Position numbers and translations under genes: made by a program
Shown here: positions 36,888 to 47,159 of the stretch, piece by piece
Layout: every line of letters starts with the position of its first letter
Position numbering within the stretch: the stretch's first letter is position 1
Notes under the pieces: model-generated
Told to the model about the DNA's origin: nothing
What the model saw: the letters and a program-made list of their open reading frames with translations, nothing else
Databases searched by the model: none
DNA from: Jacaranda mimosifolia
Lineage: Eukaryota > Streptophyta > Magnoliopsida > Lamiales > Bignoniaceae
Reading direction: 5' to 3'
Length of the DNA: 64,000 nucleotides
Assembly: GCA_018894105.1 (NCBI GenBank)
Contig: CM032123.1
Coordinates: 28,187,744-28,251,743 of the forward strand

Positions 36888-37192
36888 ATGTATGAGGTTG
36901 AAGGTATAAGTTGTTTCTGTGGAAAACTGGCAAAAATTCGAACAAGTTGGACGAAAGATAACCCTGGAAGGCGTTTTCTTTCATGTGCGAATTACAGAGA
37001 TGAAGGGTGCCGTTTTTTGAGTGGGAGGATGCCCCAATGTGTGCAAGAGCAAGATTTATTATTCCTGGGCTCTTACGCCGGTTGAATGCATTAGAGAAGA
37101 AAAATGCAAGGCTTGAGAGAAGGAACAAAATGTCCAAGGTAATTATCATTTTCTTGTCGATGGTCATGCTGCTGAGGTGGATTTGTTCATAG
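36888..37192 (+). pseudogene. MULE-borne GRF-type zinc-finger protein, one frameshift
   Basis: The frame starts MYEVEGISCFCGKLAKIRTS and continues WTKDNPGRRFLSCAN to the YRDEGC position, giving the C-x-C-G, TSWT, NPGRRF and C...GC pattern of GRF zinc fingers. One base then appears to be missing near 37010. The reading continues in the next frame with PFFEWEDAPMC, a helical ALEKKNARLERR segment and a hydrophobic tail (IIIFLSMVMLLRW) likely to be a membrane anchor. Small plant proteins of this GRF, coiled coil and TM layout are known and often transposon-associated. GRF fingers bind nucleic acid in other proteins, but the role here is unknown. It lies about 180 bp inside the left TIR and converges with the transposase gene. 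It could be functional if the missing base is a sequencing error. Confidence 0.82.
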
Positions 37193-37981
37193 AAGAGCTG
37201 GAGGCAAGTTTGGAGGGTATGTACTATCTAACTGGGTGTTATGGTGTTTTGTTGGAAGAAGATGGATATTGGTACTATTTTGCTTAGGTGCAGGAAGTGG
37301 AAGTATGTACTTAGTAGGTGCAGGAATTATGTACTATTTTGCTTAGGTGCAGGAAGTGTTTTGTATCTTGTTTGGAGCTCATAGGTGTAGGAATTTTAGT
37401 TTAAACATAGCTCTAGATTTTCAATTGTAATGTAATTGTGTTATTAATGGAAAAGGAAATTATGTTGTCTATTTTGTTTATATTAATTTCTCTTTTCTGT
37501 TTTCTCTTTTTCACAAATTTTTGAGGAGTTTAAGCTTCCTTACAGCTTTGTAGCTGGCCAAAATAATGCTTTAACAATGTGCCACCAGGATGTGAAATTA
37601 AGCAACTTAATGGGATGAAACAGCAGGAAAAAAACCAATGCCTGGACAATAGTAAAAGAAGACAGTCCATAAGCAACCTTCTGGACTAGTTCCAATTCCC
37701 AAACCACAAACCAATGAACATAAAATCCAAATCCTATAGACAAAATCAATACAAGAGAGGAGAGAAAATAGAAAAAAAACAAATCATATAGACAAAAAAA
37801 ACCAAATCATATTCATTGCAAAATGAACTAATTTGTGAACTTGTCATCAATCCATACATTCAATCATCGTCAATCTAGAATAGTAAGACACATACAAAAG
37901 ATTAATTCCAAAACAACTACATAGTTTAGCATTGTATTTTCCAAAACATTAGTTCCAAAACATTTCTCTTTAGACTTCTTC
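37193..37981. other. Spacer between the convergent MULE genes
   Basis: The 3' ends of the GRF gene and the transposase gene face each other here. The repeated word TAGGTGCAGGAA(TT/GT) near 37275-37400 is a small local repeat. No further gene is visible. Confidence 0.6.
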
Positions 37982-40900
37982 TTAACCCCGCTTTTGTTTT
38001 TCAGTCTTGGACTTCTTCACACTTGCACTTCCACTTGTAGCTGCAACTACTGCATTTAAGTTTGACATAGTGACAAACTTTTGGCCACCTCTCACAAGTA
38101 CAGGTACATTTCCTCCACTTGTGCTCACTTGTGAACTAACACAGCTGCTTATTTGTGAATATAGTGGAGGTGATCTAATATTCACTGTCCTTAGAATTGG
38201 ACGAGCAAAAGTTGGTGTTGGGACAAATACAAGGGGTGGATTTATAGCTTCAGAACTAACATATTGTATTAGTTCTTCAACTCCACCGGCTGCAACTCCT
38301 TGATAAGATCTTTTGGCCTTTGTCCCCTATAAAATGAAAGAACTCACATTAAAACAAGTACTAAAACACAAAGTTAACAATGAAGCATTATAGAAAATTG
38401 TTTAACATTTATACTTTTTGTTGAAAAACTAATCCAGAAGCTTGGCCAGTAGCTTTCTGTGTTGGATTTACTTTCTTTCTTGCCTGTATGGAACAAGACT
38501 AAGTGACTGCACAAATCATGAATTAGTAACAAAATCACTAATGAACTTAGATAAAGACTGAATATTACTGTCATCTTTTGTAGTGGTTGAGTTGAAATAG
38601 TAGTCTCCTCTCCCCTTGGATCTTCATCAATATTATCAATGTCAGCTACAAGATCTTCTTCTTGTTTTCTCAACTCACATCCACTCTTGTAATGTCCAAT
38701 CTTACCACAGAAAGTGCATTTCACCTTGTAAGGCTGCCTCTTGAGCTTAATTTGTTTCTTTTGACCTTTGTCACCTTTTCTTGTCTTAATCATAAGCTCA
38801 TCACCCTCCAATCTTCTAGCCCTTGTAGGTTTCCCAATAGACCTCCCAAAATTGGGTGGCAATGCAGGTATGAAACTAGACTTAGACCATAATTAAGGAC
38901 CATTGATAGGTGCAATTGCATGTTCATAAACACTAAGAAATGTTTGGACAGTGTAGTATGGATGGACAAAGTCTTCAGGGTTTAGAAGCTGGCAAGATAT
39001 GGCACTCATCCTATGATTGCAAGGAATCCCTGTTAAGTCCCACCTCCTACATGAGCAACTATGGTTTTCCAAATCCACAATAAATCTAGACCCATCATAA
39101 CAAGATATCTCATAATGAAGATTATCAGATTTTATTGGAATGCAATCAGAAGCTTTTTCCAAATTTCTCTCCATAATTTTTCTTATTTTAGGACACAACT
39201 TCCCTTTCCATTTCTTTCTAGCCCTATCCCTGTTCTCTTACAATCTTGTCATGAGATATTGTCTAATCCACTCCAACATTGTTAGCACAGGTTTTTCTCT
39301 TGCCTCTAGTATGTTACAATTAAATGTCTCACATATATTGTTCAGTAACATATCACATTTGGGGTAGCAACTAAAATAGGATCTAGACCACTGACTTGTA
39401 GGCTTCTCACTCAACCACTCATAGGCTTTTTCATCTAATTTGGCTAACTCTTGCATCCTCCATCCCCATTCAGCTGTAGTGGTAGCCCTAGCTGCATTCC
39501 AAAGTGCACTTTTAAATGCTTGACCCCTAAACCCTGCTGTTTTGAGATTTCCATGTAGGTGTCTAACATATAACCTATTTTCAGACCCTGGGAAGATAGA
39601 CTGAAAAGCTGGAACTAACCCCTTTTGTTTATCTGAAATGAAAGTGAAAGAGTCATCCCTTATAATCCCTAAATCATCTCTTAACAACTGTAAAAACCAC
39701 TGCTATGACTCTCTTGTTTCTCCCTTCACAATTGCATAAGCTAAAGGGTACAGATTGTTATTAAAGTCTACTCCCACTGCTGTAAGAAGAATCCCACAAT
39801 TTGGACCCTTTAAATGACAACCATCTACACCAATGAAAGGTCTACACCTAGTTTTAAAACCCATCTTTAGTGCATAGAAATAGACATACATTTTATCAAA
39901 CTTCCTCCCATCTGCATTGTTCCCCTCATAAGTTGTTGTCATTACTATAGTAGATTGTGGATTTGTTCTCCTTAATTCATGTGCATAATCCCAAAGCTTA
40001 GCATATTGTTCTTCAAGATTACCCTCAATCTTTTGCAATGCCTTAACTTTTGCCCTATATGCTTGATGTTTGGAAATGTTTAGCCTTATGTCTTTTACAA
40101 CATCATACCTAAACCCTTTGACATTTCTCCTAGGATCAGACCTGAATTTGTCTTCATACTTCTTTGAGATCCAACTAGATGTGCAATTCTTTACTTTGTA
40201 GGACCTCCCACATTTATGCTCACCATAATATTCCCTAATTTGAAATGTAGATTCATTGCTCAATTTCAAAGCATGAATCCTCCACTCACACCCTTCCTCA
40301 ACACATTTTGCATAGATCCTCCTACCATCATTTTTTGTTATTTTCAAATTTCTTCTTGTTTTTATGGCATGCGAATGGATAGCTTCTCTAAACTCTTTCT
40401 TGTTACTAAAGATCATTCCCAATTCAAAAGTTGGATCTAGGGTGTCACTGCTTCTGAAAATTGCAAATTTCTCTCCACCATCACCCTCAGAACCTTCTTC
40501 ACTGTTAAAATCATCCCCACTACCAGTTATGTCATCATCTTTCCCCCCTCTTCAAATGACTCACTAGAATTGGCCGCCTCTATCTCTAAACCCAATTCTA
40601 CTCCACCTCCCTCACTTTCAATCCCATTCCCTTCCTCTTCCTCTTCACTGTCAGCCCCATTCTGTTTGTTACCCTTACTGTCAGCCTTATGCACATTCTC
40701 ACCCTCACTTAAGTCATAATCACTATCAGAGAAAGATTGATCACTGTCCTCCTCATCATCATTATTATCATTATTCTCTATTTCATTAGTATTTGAGTGA
40801 TCTAAGTGGGCATCTAGATAAAGATTCAGAACCCTATCTCTCATAAGCAAAGGATTTATCATAACTTGTAGGTCATTTTGGAACATAATTAACCTCCACT

Positions 40901-41479
40901 TCTTTCCATTCAACTTATAATATATTTTGCGCCCCAAATACCCCAATTTCTCAACCAATTCATCAATGTAGCTCACAAACATAAAGTTCAAGTCAAAATA
41001 GTCAAATGCACTGACACTACCCCCCACATAATTAGATTCAGGATAATGTACAAATTTTCCCCCATGATGAATCCTTAACGTGACAACTGGATCACTTTCA
41101 TCTGGAAAAAAAATTAAAAAAACATAAAATAAAATAAAATAAAATATTACATACACAGTACATAGAATCTTCCACACTGGGCCATACACATGCAACAATA
41201 GTCAATTAAAGCAACATTCTTGCAGAAACAAGACGAATCTTCACACTAGCCCATAAATAAGAAAAATGAATATTGGTCCCCACTAGCATAAACAAATGAC
41301 ATTGTCAGAAAAATCCAAGAAAACATGGTCCCATATCCATTTCTTTATGAAAAAGCATGACCCACCATGCCAAAAACATAAAACATTAGCTTTTGAAGTA
41401 AAACAAAAAACTATAGTCAAAGATACTTACCGTATGCTGGGGGTGGTTGGTCAATCAAATATGGTGGACGTAGAGGCAT
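37982..41479 (-). pseudogene. MURA-type MULE transposase, nearly complete with four lesions
   Basis: Exon 1 (41479-41431) starts MPLRPPYLIDQPPPAY and ends at a GTAAGT donor. Exon 2 begins at 41101 after a TTCCAG acceptor, in matching phase, with DESDPVVTLRIHHGG. Domains in order are a PB1-like N-terminus, an acidic stretch (40560-40800), a MuDR N-terminal zinc region (CVEEGCEWRIHA...HKC) and the DDE core. The catalytic motifs GVDGCHLKG (about 39808-39834), SDKQKGL (about 39617-39637) and CETFN are all present. A SWIM finger CSCRRWDLTGIPCNH (about 39012-39057) and a CCHC knuckle CTFCGKIGHYKSGC (about 38700) follow, then C-terminal exons ending near 37982. Lesions are an extra base in a 6-base G run (40543-40548) and stops at 39703, 39238 and 38893. 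All downstream pieces stay in one frame. It would cut and join MULE ends. Confidence 0.92.
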
Positions 41480-41885
41480 CTTCAATCTTCAAAAATCGCG
41501 ATCAAATGTCTTGCTTTCTTGGAAGATTTGTTAATAAATCAACTTTAATCTTGCAAATGGGGTTGCTTGGAGAGGATTTTGGGTTGGGGGAAATAATTTT
41601 AGGGTTTAAAGTTATGGTCAATTCAAGAATTGGGGCTGAGGATTTTTTAACCATGCCTCACGTGCCTTTCATGTGCAAATTTACCACCAAACTCTGCTGC
41701 CAAACGGCCACGCTCATCACGCATTGTTTCTCCGTTAAATTGTAAACGAAAATTGAGTTGTGGGACCAACGTTGCAACTTTTTTCAGATTTTGGGACGTT
41801 TTCTAAAATTTTAGAAAGCTTGGGACTAAAGTTGCAGACCCCCCTATCGTATGGGACCAAAAATGCAATTTTGCCGCAGCAGGAG

Positions 41886-42164
41886 AGACCAGGCTGCAGG
41901 GGATTTGAGGAAATGTTTTTGCAGGGGTGGGTTACGTGGGTGGGGAAATGTTTAATCAATTTACTTCCTTTTTCTTTTCTTTTAATATTTTGTTTTTATA
42001 TATTTGTTTTATATTTAAATTTTAAACTTTTACTTAATCATAATAATTTATATTTTAAATGGTAAAATTTTTAAAAACTTTAAATTCAATATTTCATTAT
42101 TCACTAGTTTAATGTATGATTTTGAAATTCATATTTATGTACTTAATATTTTTATATATTATAT
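41886..42164. other. Right CACTA arm between MULE and subterminal repeats
   Basis: A short GC-richer stretch (GGGTGGGTTACGTGGGTGGGG) is followed by AT-rich DNA. No gene is visible. It may hold the start of the minus-strand CACTA transcript. Confidence 0.5.
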
Positions 42165-42425
42165 TTTAATGACCGAATTAGTGACCTCAATTATCGGTCA
42201 CTAAAATTAGTGACCGATGAAAATTTAAAGTGACCAACTTAGCGACCGAAATTGAATTCGGTCACTAATTAGTGACTGAAGCAAGGGGGTCACTGATGTG
42301 GTCATTAATCGGTAACTAAGTGGTCACTATTTTATTAAAAAAATTTTTTTAGATCGGTCATTAATCAGTCGCTAATTAGTGACCGAAAATTCGATCACTA
42401 AAATTCGATCACTAAAACCCCCTTT
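42165..42425. repeat. Right subterminal repeat array of the CACTA element
   Basis: Repeated TTAGTGACCGA and TCGGTCACTAA words, as at the left end, lie next to the terminal CACTACAAAAAAAGG inverse. Confidence 0.85.
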
Positions 42426-42438
42426 TTTTGTAGTGAGT

Positions 42439-43711
42439 AGCAAAGCTTATAACTGAAACTCATACTTGCACTTGTAGTAAATATAAATGGCATCTGTTTT
42501 AGCTTGATATTAACAATGCTTTTTTTAATGGTGATTTATTTGTGGAGGTATATATGGACCTTTCATCTGGATCCACAGCACTCCAAAATAGTTTGCAGGT
42601 CAAACTAGTCTTTGTAAGGGCTCAAACAAGCCTCCCGCTAGTGGTACTCCAAGCTTTCTAGCATTCTATTTCAATTTGGTTTCAAATAGTCCAAGCCAAA
42701 TTATAGCGTATTCACTATTGGCACAAGTCCAACCTTTGTGGCTCTTCTAGTGTATGTGGATGATATAGTTCTAGCTGATCCTGAACCTGAATTTATCAGT
42801 AGAATCAAGCAACTTCTTTTGCAGAATTTCAAACTCAAAGACCTACGCACAACGAAGTACTTTCTTGGCCTAAAAATTGCTAGATTAGATGCAGGAATCT
42901 CTCTCTCTCTCTCAACGGCATTATACCTTAAAGCTTTTACAGGATACTAGCTTTCTTGCTGCTAGACCTATCCACTGTCCTCTTGATCCAAAAGCTCAAC
43001 TCAACTCTACATACAGTGACCTTCTTCAAGACCTACGCAATGCAAGCATCTAATTGGTAGACTTCTCTATCTTACTATCACAAGACCAGGCATCACCTAA
43101 TCAGCTCACAAACTCAGCCAATTCCTTGCTAATCTGCAAACATCTTATCTGCATGTAACCCATCACCTTCTTTGATACCTTAAGTCAACACCTGGTTAAA
43201 AATTATTCTTCTCTGCAGATCCTTCCACCTAATTCCAAGCTTTTTTCAACGTTCATTAGGCATCATGTATTGACTCTCAAGCAATCCACAACCGATTTCT
43301 ATATCATGCTAGGAGAATCTCTAATCTCTTGAAAATAAAAAAGACAATCCACTATTCTACATTCATTCACAGAAGCCCAGTACCGTGCCATTACTGTTAC
43401 AAGCAATGAACTCACCTATCTCTAACAGCTCCTACGAGATCCCAACGTCATCTCCTTGCCACCCCCATTATCTTCTGTGATAACCAAACAACAGTTCATC
43501 TTGCCGCCTACCACATCTTTCATGAAAGGATAAAACACATCGAGGTGGACTGCCATTTCATTAGAGATAAAGTGTACTTCGCTGGTGTCCTCAAGCTTTT
43601 CCTCATTCGCTCCTCCAACCAGTTGGCCAACGTGCTCACCAAACCCATGTTGGCTTTCTCCCTTTAGAGCGTAATATCCAAGATGGCTGTGAAAAATCTT
43701 CACAAGCTACC
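42439..43711 (+). pseudogene. Copia A reverse transcriptase C-terminal part and RNase H
   Basis: The frame picks up where 31816 stopped (VAKLI), then DINNAFFNGDL and VEVYMDLS. The catalytic LVYVDDIVLA is at about 42747-42776, then FKLKDLRTTKYFLGLKIA. RNase H follows with EAQYRAITVTSNEL, CDNQTTVHLA, HERIKHIEVDCHFIRD and SNQLANVLTKPM. The YVDD is intact, but stops and frameshifts break the reading. The PPT GAGAGGAGGAAGGG follows at 43714-43727. The minus-strand frame at 43422-43703 is a shadow. Confidence 0.9.
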
Positions 43712-43713
43712 TT

Positions 43714-43727
43714 GAGAGGAGGAAGGG
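43714..43727 (+). other. Polypurine tract of copia A
   Basis: A run of purines directly upstream of the 3' LTR. Confidence 0.85.
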
Positions 43728-43960
43728 TATTAGAATAGAAAGCTTCTCTGTAAATAAATTAATTAATTTACCTTTTTAGCTATCAGGCTATTTAGGATTA
43801 ACTGTAATTAGTTGACAATTAGTTGCAGTTAGTGTTAGTTTCTTCTCTCTTCTGCGTGTATATATGTAACCTTTTTTGGAAAATGTAATGCAAGTTTGTC
43901 TTTCTAGCAGCTCGGTCTAATTTGCATGGCTGTCGTTCTCTTCTTCTCCATTGTTTAATA
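43728..43960 (+). repeat. 3' LTR of copia A
   Basis: This 233-bp direct copy of 17930-18167 starts TATTAGAATA and ends TTGTTTAATA, followed by TTTTT. Confidence 0.9.
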
Positions 43961-45740
43961 TTTTTTAAAATGAATTTATAGATAATTAAGTTTGATAACA
44001 GAAAAAAATAAGACTATTAAAAGAATTCTTTATACTCAAACTCATATTCTACCGCTCAAACCTTATTATACATATCTCATGTGAGAATTGTAAATATATT
44101 TTTAATATGAATCATTAGATTTTAAAGGTAAAATCATACCCATTTTTTTTGCTGATAGCTGGCAATGGGATAAGATACACTTTACCTGCTACCTATACAA
44201 ACTGTTAAAGTAAACTCTAATAGTATGTTGATGATGTATTGCACTGAAATGATTGTTGCCATTGGTGAGATAAGATTTTTTTTTTTTCTTATTTGAGTTC
44301 TAGCCAATTAAATGCTTTATATATATACACACACTGGACTTATTGAATTGTGTTTTTCATTAAATAACTTTTTATTTATATTCTTAAAAAGGCGAATAGC
44401 TCTATACCTATTCACTATATTACTTTAAATTATTTTTAAGTTCCATATAGGATGTATTTTAATATCTTATGGTATATTTTCATTTCTAAAACAATAAAAG
44501 AAAAATTAGATCTACAATTTAAAAATATCAATTAATTATATGTGATAATATCAATATTTAATACTTTTAAATATCTTAAAAATTATCAATAAAAATAAGC
44601 TTGTTATAAATTAAAATTATCTAGTAGAAAAATTCTTAAAAAACACAAGTTTCTTATTTTTTAAATTAGCATACTTTTAATAATTTAAAATTAATCATTA
44701 TAAATTTACACATATTAGATAAAATTTCACAAGTATTAAAATTATGCTAAAATATTAACAATATATTCTAGCAACTTTAACATAATTCTTAAAAAAAATA
44801 CAAAGATATTATTTATTAAATTAATATAACTTTAATAATTTTAAGCTACTCATAATGAACTTACATAGATGTGAATAATAAAATGATTAATAGTTTAATT
44901 ACATAATCAATTTTAAAAGAATTTTAAAATTATTCAAATAATTTTTTTCTATTTTTTCTCTCATCTTCCCCACGCCACCTTCTAAACCCAACCCATGATA
45001 GCCAACCATGGCCATCCCACCAAGCCACACCTTCCAACCCTACCCATGGCAGCCGACCATGGCCATGGTGACCATGGATGGCAACCATGGTTGGCTGCCT
45101 ATTTTCATTGGCTGCAGTGGCCGCCATGACGGCCGCCCCACCCCCACCCCTTGAAGTATTTGCAAATGTGTATATATGCCTAGTTATATATATCACATAT
45201 TATATATATTTATATATATACATATGATTATATATATGTATATAGTATATAAATATATAAATATTTTTTTAGAAGGGTGTTTTTATCTTTTAAATTTTTT
45301 ATTTTTATTTTTTGTTGGGGGAGGGTTTCCTTTTAAATTATCAAGGGTGATTTGGTCATTTAACACTTTTAATTAGGATTTTTGTTTCTTCATCAACAAT
45401 AGGAAAGATAGATATAATTTTCAAAATTTAAGGGCTATATTTACACTAAACTTTAGGAAAAGTCGCTATAATTATTCCTAATATAAAGCAATAACTTGTC
45501 TTGAAATTAGAGATATTTAGTAAAAAAAAAAAATATGTCGTTTATGCAAGAGGTGCCTCATGTGAGTGAAGTACAATTAAGCATCACTTAGACGCACCCA
45601 ACTCATTATAATTACATATAATTTTTTACGCCCTTTACAAGTTCTCTATCTTGTGATTTTTCTATTCATTGCTTTTTTAGCATATTCTCACATTCTATTC
45701 TCAATAATATAATTTTCTATAAAATTTATCCATAAAATAC

Positions 45741-46160
45741 TGGGTGTTTGGTTTTATTTCTAGGACCCATTTCTATTTTCAGTCATTTCTATAAATTGAA
45801 AATGTAGTTATAATTTTGAAATGAAAATAAAAATGAAAATGTGTTTGGATAAATTGTTGGAAACTAATGATTAAAGTATGCATGCAGTTGAAAAGATAAT
45901 TGGTTTATATTTTTTTATGTTTAAGAAGATTTATTTTTTAAAAATATATATATTATTAACTTTAAAATGATAGTGAATACTTTATGTCAAATCAAATTTG
46001 AATTTAATTGATGTAATGTTTGGATGATGGAGTAGGTTTAAAAATAATTTAAAAATGAAAATAGTATAGTTTGAGTGAAAATAGGAATAAAGTGATAGTT
46101 TTTAATTTTTATTTTGAGATGAAAATGAAAAGGGATGATGGAAATAAAACCAAACACCCC
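45741..46160. mobile_element. TIR MITE with GGGTGTTTGGTTTTATTTC ends
   Basis: The left end is TGGGTGTTTGGTTTTATTTC and the right end is the inverse of GGGGTGTTTGGTTTTATTTC, an inverted repeat of about 20 bp. Inside is AT-rich GAAAATGAAAA sequence. ATA occurs close to both edges, but no certain target duplication was found. No ORF. Confidence 0.7.
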
Positions 46161-47092
46161 ATAATCTAAATGATGAATCCTTGCTAATTATTTTCTAAAG
46201 TATGATTTATCAAATTTGAGTGGGTGGTTTAAGAATATTCAGAGAATAGTAAAGCGATGCTCCCACTCTTATCCCCAGAGTGAGTTCGAAGCGCCAAAAT
46301 GCACCTGCAAGATAGAGGAATATGTGGGTTAGTTTAATTTGTCTTAACTGTTGATCCAAATGCTTCCAAGATACATTTATCTTGTTTTACATCATTGATA
46401 TAGAAAAATAATTTATTTCTTTTGGAATCTCAAATGAGACCTAATTGTCAACTACTAGAGGGTATATAGTTCAACTTTGGAGCTTCAAGAAAAGCCAATT
46501 AAAGTTATAGGCCCTTAAAAACAAAATGGGTCTCAATAATTTTTAGAATCGAATGTTATTCTGTAATTATTTTATAAACTCTCTTAATTATTTTATTAAA
46601 TCTAAGAGTTTATTTTATTTAAATAAATTGATATTTTCAAAAAGAGATGTAATAATACTACAATATATGCTCCAGAGGTTAATGGATTACAATTTTTTTA
46701 CCCTATATTGTAGGATAGATCTTGAAAGATATGAAAGGTCTCCCTCCAAATTATACGTATGACTTGCTGCAAAATTCTATATGTATGTACAAGGTCGAGT
46801 TTCACTAAGATTTCGAATAGCAGTCCCGTATTTAACCCAATATAATTTTATTATTTTTATAATATTACATTTATGATTTATTATATTTATTCTATTTATA
46901 GAGTATTCTTAATCTTTCTAACTTTGCTCTTAGGGAACCTTCGATTATATATTCTAAATCATTAATACTAACAATCCATTCTTTCTCTCTAGGGGTGGTT
47001 TTAGTAAATCAAACATAAAGCTTGGGCTAATTAAGGGTCAGACTAGTGGATTATTTATCAATCATCCATTGAATGATAAATAACTACAAGTG

Positions 47093-47159
47093 TGGAAAGT
47101 CAAGAGTTCGAGCTCGAATAGACTCCTGATGTGCTTGTGTATAAATAAATAAAAAAAAA
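47093..47159 (+). mobile_element. SINE-like retroposon fragment, TSD AACTACAAGTG
   Basis: This 67-bp insert contains GAGTTCGAGCTCG, like a pol III B box, and ends in AAATAAATAAAAAAAAA. It is bounded by an exact 11-bp direct repeat AACTACAAGTG (47082-47092 and 47160-47170). The A-tail plus long duplication indicates LINE-mediated retroposition of a 5'-truncated SINE or tRNA-like RNA. Confidence 0.65.

Larger units (their letters stand above)
35858..41875 (-). mobile_element. MULE (Mutator-like) transposon with 151-bp TIRs, nested in CACTA
   Basis: Inverted repeats GGCAAAATTGCATTTTTGG lie at both ends. The left arm is 35858-35914 plus 36611-36704 (split by a MITE) and the right arm is 41725-41875. 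Both total 151 bp and are nearly identical. A 10-bp target duplication GCAGC(G/A)GGAG with one mismatch flanks it (35848-35857, 41876-41885). Inside are a MURA-type transposase gene on the minus strand and a GRF zinc-finger gene on the plus strand, in convergent arrangement. The 6.0-kb length includes the 688-bp MITE. This was a complete autonomous element with a few later lesions. Confidence 0.93.
31820..42435 (-). mobile_element. CACTA (En/Spm) transposon nested in copia A RT, TSD AGT
   Basis: The left end is CACTACTAAAAAATAG and the right end is the inverse of CACTACAAAAAAAGG. The 3-bp duplication AGT flanks both ends (31817-31819, 42436-42438). Next to each end are arrays of TTAGTGACCGA in both orientations, the subterminal transposase-binding repeats typical of CACTA elements. 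Without the 6-kb MULE it is about 4.6 kb. One ORF of the En/Spm type remains at 32528-32962. No TNPD (Transposase_21-type) ORF was found, so it looks non-autonomous. Confidence 0.92.
17930..43960 (+). mobile_element. Copia element A, 26 kb through nested insertions
   Basis: Both LTRs (17930-18167 and 43728-43960), a tRNA-Met-type PBS and a polypurine tract are visible. TTTTT flanks both ends (17925-17929, 43961-43965), a possible but low-complexity target duplication. Domain order on the plus strand is gag, protease, integrase, RT, RNase H, the Ty1/copia order. The coding pieces lie at 18309-19038, 29181-30930, 31375-31816 and 42439-43711. They are separated by copia B, a hAT-like MITE and a CACTA element. 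Without the insertions the element would be about 4.8 kb, a normal copia size. Many stops and frameshifts make it inactive. Confidence 0.9.

Noticed and set aside
43422..43703. 93-aa minus-strand ORF
   Set aside because: It is the antisense shadow of the copia A RNase H, whose motifs read clearly on the plus strand.
44930..45196. 88-aa minus-strand Gly/His/Trp-rich ORF
   Set aside because: Produced by CCATGG-type repeats, with no start context or related sequence recognised.
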